From Anaeramoeba flamelloides (Eukaryota > Metamonada > Anaeramoebidae), in contig JANTQA010000008.1 in NCBI GenBank assembly GCA_027625915.1, positions 7,603,501-7,667,500 of the forward strand: a stretch of DNA of 64,000 bases, in the 5' to 3' direction. Below are positions 10,353-21,900 of the stretch, piece by piece (the first letter of the stretch is position 1; each line of letters opens with the position of its first letter). The notes under the pieces are model-generated. The model was not told the origin of the DNA. It made no database searches and saw only the letters and a program-made list of their open reading frames with translations. A program made the translations under genes and the position numbers.

Positions 10353-13309
10353 ATGTCAAGTTTAACTCAATTCAAAAGAAAAAACCCTCTTTCACAAGTC
10401 AACCTTTCCGCCCCTTCATGGATTTTACCAATCAAGATCAAAAAGGTAGTTACTCGAATTAACAAATCCAACTTGCAAAAAAAAAGAGCGCGATCAAAAA
10501 ACACTGTAACCAAACAAGAACCAAAGCAACAAACCAAAACACAAGAAACTGGTAACCAAAATTCTTCAACAACAACAAAAACAACAAACCAAAGCAATAA
10601 TAATCATGAAGAGACAATCAGAAAACATCAATTAAACAAGGGCTCTAGTGTGGGCTATCAGGAAGAAACTGATGATTCTTCTGGTGAAGATCCATTTGGA
10701 GTTGAAGAGACGTGGAAGTTCAATGAAAAGGAATCAAGCAGTGACAAAAAAAAAGAAGATACCTTCGAATTTGAAAACAAAGGGGCTCTTGACGAAAACG
10801 AGGAAGACGAATCGTCTGACGGTGATCTTGAGGTACTCAATTCCGCCTCCCTTTTTAAAAAGAAAAAAGAAAAAAAAAAAAAAAAAAGAAAGAAACAACT
10901 ACAAGAAGCAAGCGTAATGATAATGAATTTAGTATTGAATTCGAGGAGCAATCTGTGTCGTCTTCTTCTGATCAAGAAGACGGGATGTTTGGGGGGGCTG
11001 TTTCAGTAGTAGGCTTCCAGCCACAACTTGAATTGTCTTCGAAAAAGAAAGATAAAAAAAAAAGAAAAAGAGAAAAAAAAATGCGTGAAAAAAAGAACCA
11101 ACAAAAATTAAGTCAACAAAATTTGGAAAACTCTGTTGACCTTGGGTTTGAGTTGCACAAATCTAACCCCCTTGAACAGGATGAGAATCTTGGAACAACA
11201 GAAATTGACTTGAGCGAGAATCAAGGTTTTGAAATTGAAAGTAATCGTGGATCAGGCAATAATTTTGAATTCATTTCTGGAGGAGGAGGAATGAGTGATG
11301 AAGAAAAAAAACAGAATGAATTTGATTTTGATTCGGTTAGCTCGAGACCCTCACGATCAACAAACCCCAAAAACGAATTTGATTTTGAAACAGGAGGAGG
11401 AATGAACGATGACGAAAATGAGGAAGAAAAAAAAGAGAATGAATTTGATTTTGATTCAGTAAGCTCCAGGCCTTCAAGAAAAACTGAACCCAAAAATGAA
11501 TTTGACTTTGGAGGGGGGATGAGTGATGAAGAACAAAACAACAAAAAGGAAGAGAATGAATTTGATTTTGATTCGGTTAGCTCGAGACCTTCAAGAAAAA
11601 CAAAACCTAAAAATGAATTTGACTTTGGAGGGGGGATGAGTGATGAAGAAGATAATGTAAATGAGGAAAGAAAAAAAGAGAATGAATTTGATTTTGATTC
11701 AATCAGCTCAAGACCTTCAAGAAAAACAGAACCTAAAAATGAATTTGACTTTGGAGGTGGAATGAGTGATGAAGAAGAAAACAAAAATGAATTTGATTTT
11801 GATTCAAGCAGTTCGAGACCTTCAAGAACAACAAAACCTAAAAATGAATTTGAATTTGGAGGTGGAATGAGTGATGAAGAAGAAAACAAAAAAGAAGAAG
11901 AAAATGAATTTGATTTTGATTCAATCAGCTCAAGACCTTCAAGAAAAACAGAACCTAAAAATGAATTTGACTTTGGAGGTGGAATGAGTGATGAAGAAGA
12001 AAACAAAAAAGAAGAAGAAAATGAATTTGATTTTGATTCAAGCAGTTCGAGACCTTCAAGAACAACAAAACCTAAAAATGAATTTGAATTTGGAGGTGGA
12101 ATGAGTGATGAAGAAGAAAACAAAAAAGAAGAAGAAAATGAATTTGATTTTGATTCGGTAAGCTCAAGGCCATCAAGAAAAACTGAACCCAAAAATGAAT
12201 TTGACTTTGGAGGTGGGATGAGTGATGAAGAAGAAAATAAAAATAAAGAAGACGAAAATGAATTTGATTTTGATTCAAGTAGCTCCAGACCTTCTCGAAA
12301 AACAGACCCCAAAAATGAATTTGAATTTGGAGGTGGAATGAGTGATGAAGAAGAAAACAAAAATGAAGAAGAAAATGAATTTGATTTTGATTCAGGAAGT
12401 TCTAGACCTTCAAGAACAACAAAACCTAAAAATGAATTTGAATTTGGAGGTGGAATGAGCGATGAAGAAGAAAACAAAAAAGAAGAAGAAAATGAATTTG
12501 ATTTTGATTCAATCAGCTCAAGACCTTCAAGAAAAACAGAACCCAAAAATGAATTTGAATTTGGAGGTGGAATGAGTGATGAAGAAGAAAACAAAAAAGA
12601 ATTTGATTTTGATTCGGGCAGTTCCAGACCTTCAAGAAAATCAAAACCTAAAAATGAATTTGACTTTGGAGGGGGAATGAGTGATGAAGAAGAAAACAAA
12701 AAAGAATTTGATTTTGATTCAAGCAGTTCGAGGCCCCCAAGAAAATCAAAACCCAAAAACGAATTTGAATTTGGAGGTGGGATGAGTGATGAAGAGGAAA
12801 ACAAAAAAGAAGAACGGAATGAATTTGATTTTGATTCAAGCAGTTCCAGACCTTCAAGAAAATCAAAACCCAAAAACGAATTTGAATTTGGAGGTGGAAT
12901 GAGTGATGAAGAAGAAAACAAAAAAGAAGAAGAAAATGATTTTGATTTTGATTCAGGAAGTTCTAGACCTTCAAGAACAACAAAACCTAAAAATGAATTT
13001 GATTTTGAAAAAGATTCGAATAATGAAAAAGAGCAAGAAAGAGAAAAGGAAAAGGAAAAGGAAGGGGAAAAGTATGTGGAAATACAAAAAGACACAAAAA
13101 ATAATTTAACAGAAATTATTAAACAAGAAAACCCTAAAGAAAATACAAATTCAATTCAAACTGGGATTATTCCTAAAACAGTTCAGGAAACCTCAAATAA
13201 AACTATTGAAGAACTTAAAATGGAAATAGAAAAAATGTGGAAAGAAAATTTGGAACTTGTCAAAGAATATGATCAGATTAAAAAGGAATTAAAATCAAAA
13301 AGAAAATAA
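10353..13309 (+). CDS. Repeat protein: 15 units of an acidic 'EFDFDS...RPSRK' motif, one frame break
   Basis: Function not recognised. From ATG 10353 the first part (to about 10870) is basic, then Gln/Asn/Thr-rich, then acidic with WKF, FEF and FDF-like spots. Frame changes by -1 at an A18 run (10870-10887); beyond it the same kind of sequence continues (NEFSIEFEEQ, SSSSDQEDG) to the TAA at 13307. Residues coded by 11278-13012 are 15 tandem units of 35-45 aa with consensus GGGMSDEEENKKEEENEFDF, then DS-SSRPSRK-KPKNEF(D/E)F. The end is a predicted coiled coil (EELKMEIEKMWKENLELVKE). The break may be a homopolymer miscount, natural frameshifting on the A run, or an 80 nt intron (GAG|GTACTC ... 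GCAAG|CGT). Arrayed acidic-Phe motifs recall disordered scaffold or adaptor-binding proteins, but that is only a guess. Confidence 0.75.
11278..13012 (+). repeat. Coding minisatellite, 15 units of 105-135 bp
   Basis: Tandem in-frame repeat inside the preceding gene; most units are 117 bp (39 codons), some 105 bp. Neighbouring units alternate in type (ISS..KTEP..FDF against SSS..TTKP..FEF) across about units 4-9, so a two-unit (78-codon) higher-order repeat has probably been duplicated. All units keep frame, which argues for selection on the protein. Confidence 0.9.
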
Positions 13310-15826
13310 TACTGATCAAGTTTTTTAAAATAAATTGAGAAATAATTTTATATTTATTGATTTTAACAAATAATTTTTTTTTTCAATTTAGAGTTATTAA
13401 AAAAAGAAAGAAAGAAAATAGAAAATCACTAAATAAGTAACATTTTTTAATAATCAATTTTATTTTTCCAATTCAAAAATAAATAAATATTATTTTGATA
13501 TCAAATATAACTTTTTTTGATAAATTTATCTTTTTTAAACAATCATATTTTGTTTATAGAAAATGTAATTTTTTTTGGATTGTTAAACTCCTTTTCAACA
13601 TTTGTGAAATTCCTTTCTTTTAATTGGGAAAAATACTGTTTTATATTTCGTCTTTGTAGAAATAAGATTATAAATATATTTGGTTGATAGAGTTATTATT
13701 GGGATTTTTATAACTTTTGCTTCTTGAACAAACTAAATTAATAAAAGATATTAATATGGGTTTGTAATTAAATTTGTGATAATAAATCTAATTTTCATTT
13801 TTCTTTATACTGATAAAGAAAAATTTAAAAATTCATTTTTATTTGATTCCTATGTTTTTAAAACACCTGGTTAAATTTGGTATTCTACCTTAATGTAAAT
13901 TTTGTAGTTTTAAAATTATAATACAAGTATTAAAAGGTCATATAGATATCACACTTCAAATATTTTGTAAAAAAAAAAAAAAAAAAAATCATTCTGGGTA
14001 CAAATTGGTAATAATAAAAAAAATATGCTCAATGTCATATTATATGTTAATCATACTGAAATAAATTATTTTTTTATATGGATAGGTACACTTTTACTAT
14101 GTGGTGTGGTTGTATCTTATATCTATTATACTATTATCGAGAATTACGTTTTGTTATGGTATTTCATAAAAGTAGGGGAGATATTTTTTTAAAATCTTGT
14201 TATTATACTTATTGTCTTATTACTTTTTAAATATTCTGGGATTTTTATTTATTGTTTGTTAATATTAATATATTACGTTTCTTAGTATGACATTTCATAG
14301 TTTAAAGATCTATTAAAGTTAAAAATCTTGATTTTATATGATCATTTAAAATCTAAGAAAATTGATAGCTTTTTTTATTTCTTTTTGATTCAATTTTTTT
14401 TTTTTTTTTACTTTAAGAAAACTTCCAATATAAAGAAAAAAATGACAATTATATATTATTTCTAAAAAATATTTTGGATTTCTGGCCTTTCTGTACTATT
14501 TTATATTATCTCTTAGGATATTTTTCTCTCTCCAAAAACAAGTACAATTTTTGCTCTTCTTAATTAGGAATGGTGATTTAATAAGACGTTAGCGACTATT
14601 TACCCAAATACTAAATTACTTTTGACTTTTTAAACCAAACAATAATGTATATAAGATTAGAACTGATAGATTAGTTTTCTAAAAAAAGAGAGATGAAAAA
14701 AGTACATTTTAATTAAGACGAGAAAAAGAGAAATAAAAGAAAGTAAAATTTATAATAAAAAAATAACTTGATACACTTTAAAAAAAATGTTTTTTTTTTT
14801 TGCTTTTCAATATTTTGATTGGGTTTACTTATTGTTGAAATATATTTAGAAAAATTCCTCATTGTTACCATAAGAACATCATGATTTTGGCAATACTAAA
14901 TTTAGAGAAATAAATTTAAGTAAAGGCATAAGTATACTTTGAAAATTAATCGGATATTTTGCTAATTAATTTTGATTCTTGAATTGAATCCACTTCTTGT
15001 ACTTTTTCAGCAGTGATACCTTAAACTACTCTAATAAATTTAACCTAATTTATTTAAAAATATTTGAAGTTTATAGAAAGATCCATGGGGAAAAGAAAGA
15101 ACCAAAAAAGCTTTGCTTTATTTAATCATTCCTCGATTCATCTCCTTTAAACTTTTAACATTATTGTTTGCTTCCACTTATATTTTTTGTACCATAATAA
15201 ATGGCTCTTCTTCATTTCAAGGAATATTACGAATAATCTAATCTCAAGAAGCAGACATAAAAAGGTTTTTTTTTTTCGAATTCTAAAAAGTAGATATTAA
15301 TTTAATTAGAATAATTCCTAATTATTTTTTTAAGTAAGAAATGAAACAAAAAATAAATTGTATTTTTGAGTTTATTCAATCATACTGATCCTTTATAAGT
15401 GTTGAATTAATATGAGTGTACAATTAAAAAACAAATAAAGTCATATCAACAATTCTTTGAACTATCAAGAATCTTTTGCCTGAATGTTTTAAATTATCAA
15501 AATTTATTTGTAAAACATTGGTTTTTTATGACACTTATAGAAATCACAGAATCAATTTATTAAGGTCGAATTACTAGTTTGTTATTTTAAGACAATAATC
15601 AAGACGAAAGAAATACTGTAACTCTATAATTTAACTCTTTGAAAATTATATCAAGTAATGTAATTTATGATTCTGAAAGGTTTTTTTAATTTATTTATTT
15701 TTTTTTTTATGGCAAAAGTTCAAGACATGAGTCAAATTTCATATATTCTATGGGTTTATAAATTTCAATTAAACACAATAAAAAAAAATAAAATTGAATT
15801 TAAAAATATAAGAATGTGTTTAAAGT

Positions 15827-15864
<38 letters not shown>

Positions 15865-15966
15865 CAAGAGGAATTATTTATTTGAATAAACATTCAAGAA
15901 ATAAATAAATAAAAATAGGATAATTAATTATTGATTTTTTTGTATTGTAACTAACATTAAAAAGTG
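13310..15966. other. Intergenic spacer between convergent genes, 2.7 kb
   Basis: AT-rich, with no supported gene or RNA. It lies between the 3' ends of the repeat-protein gene and the Kelch-BTB gene, so it should hold two terminators, but no specific signal is identifiable beyond generic A/T runs. A pure (TA)n tract of about 35 bp lies at 15829-15863. No element ends were recognised. Confidence 0.5.
15829..15863. repeat. (TA)n microsatellite
   Basis: Uninterrupted TA dinucleotides, about 17 units, 100 bp past the stop codon of the minus-strand Kelch-BTB gene. Confidence 0.95.
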
Positions 15967-18900
15967 TTAATCATCCAACTTTGAAGAAAGAAGCTCGCGT
16001 AATAAATCTACATCTGTGATCTTTTTTAAATTTTCTTTTGTTAAAACCGATTTTGAATGCAAAAGAGTAAATCTCATTGCGTAATCTCTTAATTCAATAA
16101 TTTGTAAGTTTTCTGCTTTATTTAACAAATATAAAACATTTTCTTGATTTATTGATTTTTTTAAAACATAAGAACAAATATTATCTAATGAGTCATCTTT
16201 TAATTGGTAATAACCAGAAGCGCCCAATAGTTCATAGGCAATTTTAAAATTATTTAATATGTGATCAAATTTGCCTGTATAAATAAACCTTATTAGGCTA
16301 TATAACGCTTCTGTACTGATCATTGATTTGTCAATAAATTCTGTAATTATTTCATTTTCATTGGTTTTGCCAATTAAAGTGGTTACAACAGTTTTAATTA
16401 ATCCACTATGTACAAGCAAAATTGGTCTATGTAAGTGGATTTCTCCATCAAAGCATTTAATAATGAACTCATTGTTTACTTTATTATTTTTTTGATTTAA
16501 TTCTAGATTTTCTTCTGAATCGGAATTTATTAATTCAATTGATTTTTCTTTCTTTTTTTCTTTTTTATTTTCCTTTTCTATTCCTTTTTCTTTTTCGATT
16601 TCCTTTTCAATTTCAATTTCAATTTCATTTTCATTTTCCTTATCCTTTCCCTTATCCTTTTCCTTTTCCCTTTCCATTTCCCTTTCCTTTCCTTTTCCTT
16701 TTTCTTTTAAATTATTTTTATTATTTTTTAATAATAATTTTTCAGATTTTTTTTCAATTGGTTTATTTATATTTTTGTCATTGCTATTGGTATTGTTATT
16801 ATTATAATGGAAATATTTGACCTCATTGTCAAATAAAAATTGATAATCTGACACAATTGTTGGAGATCTATTTTTATGGTAATCACAAGGTAAATTTGAT
16901 TTTCTACAAACAGCTTTCAGCATATCTAATAATAATTCTCTTGATTGGATGTAATTATCGACTGTGTTTAAAATATTTTCGCTGTATCGTCTAAAACGAT
17001 TAAATAAATAAGCTTTAAAATTTATACAATTTATTTTTTTTTGGTACATTAAAACTAAAATTGGTATTAATGAGGCAGTGCGAATTCTCACTTCAATTTC
17101 CATTTGGATTATTTGGATTAATCTCTGTACGTCTAAAACTTCGGCAAGTTTTAATGCACAAATTAATGCTTTTAATCTTTCATAATTTTCTAAAGATCTT
17201 GTTAAAAATTGTTTTGGTATTTTATTTGTTTTTAAATTATTGTCATAATTTAATTCTAAACGTTTTTTGATGTTGTCAACATCATTATCAATATCATCTT
17301 TATTAATATTCATATTCTTCTTCTTTTTATTAAGATTGATATGATTATTAGTAATCTTTGTTTTTGTACTTGTATTCGTACCCATATTTGGATTTGTGTT
17401 AATGCCTGTGCTTATGCTTGTATTTATACTTGTACTTGTGCCCGTATTTATATTTACCTTAAACCTATTTTGGAATTTTACTATTTTTTTATCAATTTTT
17501 GAAAATAATAAATTCCTATCAAATTCACCAGTGTAAATAAATGAAATAACAGTCTTTACAATATAGGATGATAAATTCTTTGTATATTCATTCAAAATTT
17601 CAATTGGTTTTTTTTTTGATAATTTTAATATTTTTAAATCGTCAAAAATTGTAAATGGTAATGGTTTATTTTTTGAAATTATTTTATCCTCTATTTCATT
17701 GCTTTGTGTTAACGTAGAATTGTTTGAACTATTTATTTCATTTGTCGAATTTTGTTCATTTTGCTGATTTATTGTATGCCCCTCACCATGGTTTTCTTCT
17801 TCAAATGTTTCATTTCTATTAGTGTTGATATTAATATTTGTTAATGATGATGAAGACGACGACGAGGAGGAGGAGGAGGATGAGGAAGATGATCTTTTCA
17901 TTATATTTTTTTTTGAATCCAATTGAAAATTAGTTTTTTCATTTGTATTTCTTGAAAGAGAAGAATTTCTAAAAAGAACGGTTCTTGCTTTCATTACACA
18001 CTCATGAATTCCAATATTTTCATTTTTTGTTATAATTTTTAAATCACAAAATTCTTGTTTTTTATACATTTCATTGCACCCTTCTTTTAGTTTGTTAAAT
18101 TGGATCGTTGTAATAATATCACCTGAAATGTTTAAAGTGTGCAAATCATACAGTACACTCGTGTCAACCCACCCTCCATAGACATACATAATATCACCAA
18201 TAACAATTGCTGAATGATGATGTCTCGCACATGGTACTTCTCCATAATTATTTAATCTAGTCCAACTATTTGTATAATATTCATACATCCATAATTCATT
18301 TAACGATTCATTTTTATATCCTCCAAAAATAAACCTTTTGTATATTTATTGTTGTTATTTTTAATTTTATTTTATTTATAGAAAATTAGAATTTTATTTA
18401 ATAATTTTTTCAATAATTTTAAATTATTATTTATTTCATTTATTGAATTTATTGAATTTATTTCAATTATTGAATTTATTTCAATTATTGAATTTATTTC
18501 AATTATTGAATTTATTGAATTTATTGAATTTTTGAAACAAATATTACAAATAAAAAAAATCATACAATTATCCTTTTTTTGAAAAATGAATAAAGAGTAA
18601 AGGACAATAAATTTAAATCAATATGAATTTAATCAATCAACAGTATTATTTGAATCTAATGAAATTTACATCCCATTTCATTTACTTAAAAGGGTTTTAA
18701 TATTCCGAATTGTTACTTAAATTTAAAGATAATATTTTTTTCTATAAATTTATAATAGAGATTTCTGAAATAATAAAAATAAATCTTTATTTTTTTTAAA
18801 AATTTTTCAAAATAATTTTGGAAATAAAATGATTTTTTTCTTCTCATTTTCAAATTCAAATATCGGTAAATCTTTAAAATAAAAAAGAAAATTCAAAAAT

Positions 18901-21900
18901 TCAAATATGGGTTTTGAAACTAAAGGGGAATTGTTGTTAAGGTATTAGCGTCACCATAGATTTATTTGTAATAAAGGTATGTTGGAATTGAAAGTTAATC
19001 ATATTAGTGTTTTGAATAACAAGTGACTCTAAAAAGTCTTTATTAAATCAAATTGCGCAATATATTATTAGATTTTGTACAAAGTACCACAATTAAAAAT
19101 TTTAATTTTTGTAAATTCTTTTTTTGAATCCTTTTCCAAATCTAAAGATAGAAACTTAAAAATAATATTTCCATTATTTAAAAATTAATATTTAGAACCT
19201 TTAAAAATTAACTATTTTTTTATTTTTTTAATTTCAAGTTTTATTCAATAATCATTAACATAAAAAATCAAAAGATTAATTATTTTAATTTCCTTTCTAT
19301 TAGGCTAATTGATTGTATTTTCAATATATTTACAAATATGTGAAAATAATTTGTCAAAATAATCTCTATGAGTTAATTATTTAATTTTTTCAAAAGCTAG
19401 TATTTTTTAGCAACTAATTCACATTTCAAGACAAATTCAAGAAAGATATTTTTCAACTTTAAGTCCTTAATATTAATAACTAAAGCTTTAAATCTGTTGC
19501 AGAATGCAGATTTTTATTCTCGAAAATGCAGATTTTTTTCCATTACATAGGATCATTTTTAATTGATGAGATCAATGAATATTACTACTTGACTAATCGA
19601 ATTTTCTAAAACATTTGAGCAATGGTGTACTAATTTGGTTTTCATTTAATAGCAACATACTCTAATTTTATACTTCTCTGTGGTAGACCCTAATCATTTA
19701 AAAAAATAAATTGAATTTTTTATTTGAATTTCGATAATCTCCAAATCAAAGTTTACCTTTTAACGTTATGAATGAAATTTTAATCGATCGGATTATTAAC
19801 TTTTCATTTCAACAATTATTTGATTATATTTTCCCAATGAGTAATCATGGAATTTTTCTCTTTTTATTTCCTTTCTCAAAAGTGATATTTTTTCCATTTA
19901 ATTTTTTCATATGGCTTGTTGAATAAATCAGGTATTACCAAAAAAGTGTGTTCATTTTTTTTTAAATTTCATAAAAAATCATCTTTTGTTAGTGGATTTA
20001 TTCCACAATTGTCAATAATAAATTAAGCGAAATATTAATACCAAACGAATCAATGACTATGGGATTTATTTCAAAATACATTCAACAAAATATTTCTATT
20101 AAAATAAATCCAAAAAATTTAGACTTTTTTTGAGAGAAAAAACAATGTAGGACCAATTTCAATAAAAAAGAGTGCAATCTGGAAAAGACACAAATTATTT
20201 TTTTAACAAACATAATACAGTTATACGCTTTCTTTTCTCTTGGAAGTTTTGTAGATATTAAAGATCTCTTTGGAAATTAATTTTTTTGATCAAAAAGAAA
20301 ATAATAAACAATGATTTTCGCTATCTAAAAAATATCATATATAAAATCTAGATCAGAAAATATAATATCTTTTATTTATGTAATGACATACTAACAATAA
20401 AAATTGGATTATTGTTTAAAATCGATAAATGATTGTAGTTAAGCTTTATATATTAAAATATTTTTATGAGGACTGGGTTTAATACAGATATTTTAAAATA
20501 AATTTACCCCTCTTTTTTGGAAATAGCTTATAGTGTTTTAAGAATCATACTTTTTATCTTATTTTTTTTGGTCAAGAAATAAAACAATTATTTTTCAAAA
20601 ATAAATCATAAAAATTTCAATTTAATAAAGATCTCATTAGTTCATCTCAAATATTAAAATATTTTATTTAAAATTAATATTCCATAGGAAATTAATTTCA
20701 AATTTTATAGGTTGTTTCAGACAATTTACACACTTTTTTTACAGAAATTATTTTTCAGAATTTTGTTTTCAATTGAAAATTAAAATAATTAAATTCATCA
20801 AGAGTTAGACCATTATTGAATATGACCAAATCTTTTAAAATTTATGATTGTCTAAAATTGGTTTCTGTGATTTCTGTAATTTCTGTGGTTTCTGTGATTT
20901 TTGTGATTTTCAAAATTATTAAATTTTAAAGAAAAAAGTAAAATCCGATTTGATAATTTATCAAAAAAAAATTGAGAAATTAATCAATATTTTTAAATTC
21001 TAGAATATGCCTGGAATAGTATTTTAATCTAATGATCTTGGAAATGTTTTTGAAAATAAATAACAAATGAATTGAATTTTATATAAATTGCTAAAAAATA
21101 CTATTTTAGTGATTTCCTCTAAGTACATGTGTAAAAGTCAATGTATTAATTTTTGAAAGTTTTTTTGAATAAATTTGTAATTTTTCGTAAAAAAGCTTAC
21201 AAAGATCAAGACATCAGTTTTGTGTATGTGAAGCGAGATAAAGTATTGTTTTTATTTTCAAAATTTTTGTACTATTAAAATCAAATTCTTCAGAATTAAA
21301 ATTTTATCTCAAAATTCAATAAGGAAGTTAAACTCAATCTCTCTCATATATTATTTCTAATTGGTTTTGTGTAGATCTTTGTGTTTTTTCAGCTAATAAT
21401 TTAGTAAAATATTTTTTAGAACTTGAACTAACAAATTTTCATTTCTTAATTGGGAAATAACATTATTATTGAATGGAGAAAATTAAAACACATGAATAAT
21501 GATAAGAAAGGGTAAATTATATTCCTTAACCATAATTTAAATATTTGGAAAATTTGAAATTACCTTTGTTTTAGTTCTTGATTATTACCATGAAAATTGT
21601 GGTTTTTTTAAATTGTATTACTGGTATTTTCAGAATAAATGGGAAAATAATTCTCACTTTATTCTCTCTATATTTTTCTTTTTTGAATTTGGGTTTTCTA
21701 AAAAGTACGTTGTAATTTGTGATTTCTATTTGGAAAGGGATAATGAAAATTTAGTGAAAATTGTTTCCCATTTATTATGCAAATACCAGTATGGTTATTT
21801 TTCTTTTTCGTGGTTTTTAAAAGTTAATTGGTGTTTTAATTGAAAAATATAGGATATATGTGGTTGTCAAAAATTACAACAATGGATATTTGCCAAAGTT

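Noticed and set aside
11278-13012. Possible CRISPR-like or satellite array
   Set aside because: Units are adjacent, vary at coding positions and keep a reading frame; there are no spacers and this is eukaryotic DNA.
11221-13095. A 624-codon open frame on the minus strand opposite the repeat protein
   Set aside because: It exists only because the 117 bp units are multiples of three and lack stops in that frame. The translation is Ser/Phe/Leu-rich low complexity, and the plus strand has the better-formed protein.
21613-21843. A 76-codon frame in the large intron
   Set aside because: It is the translation of a family D MITE hairpin.
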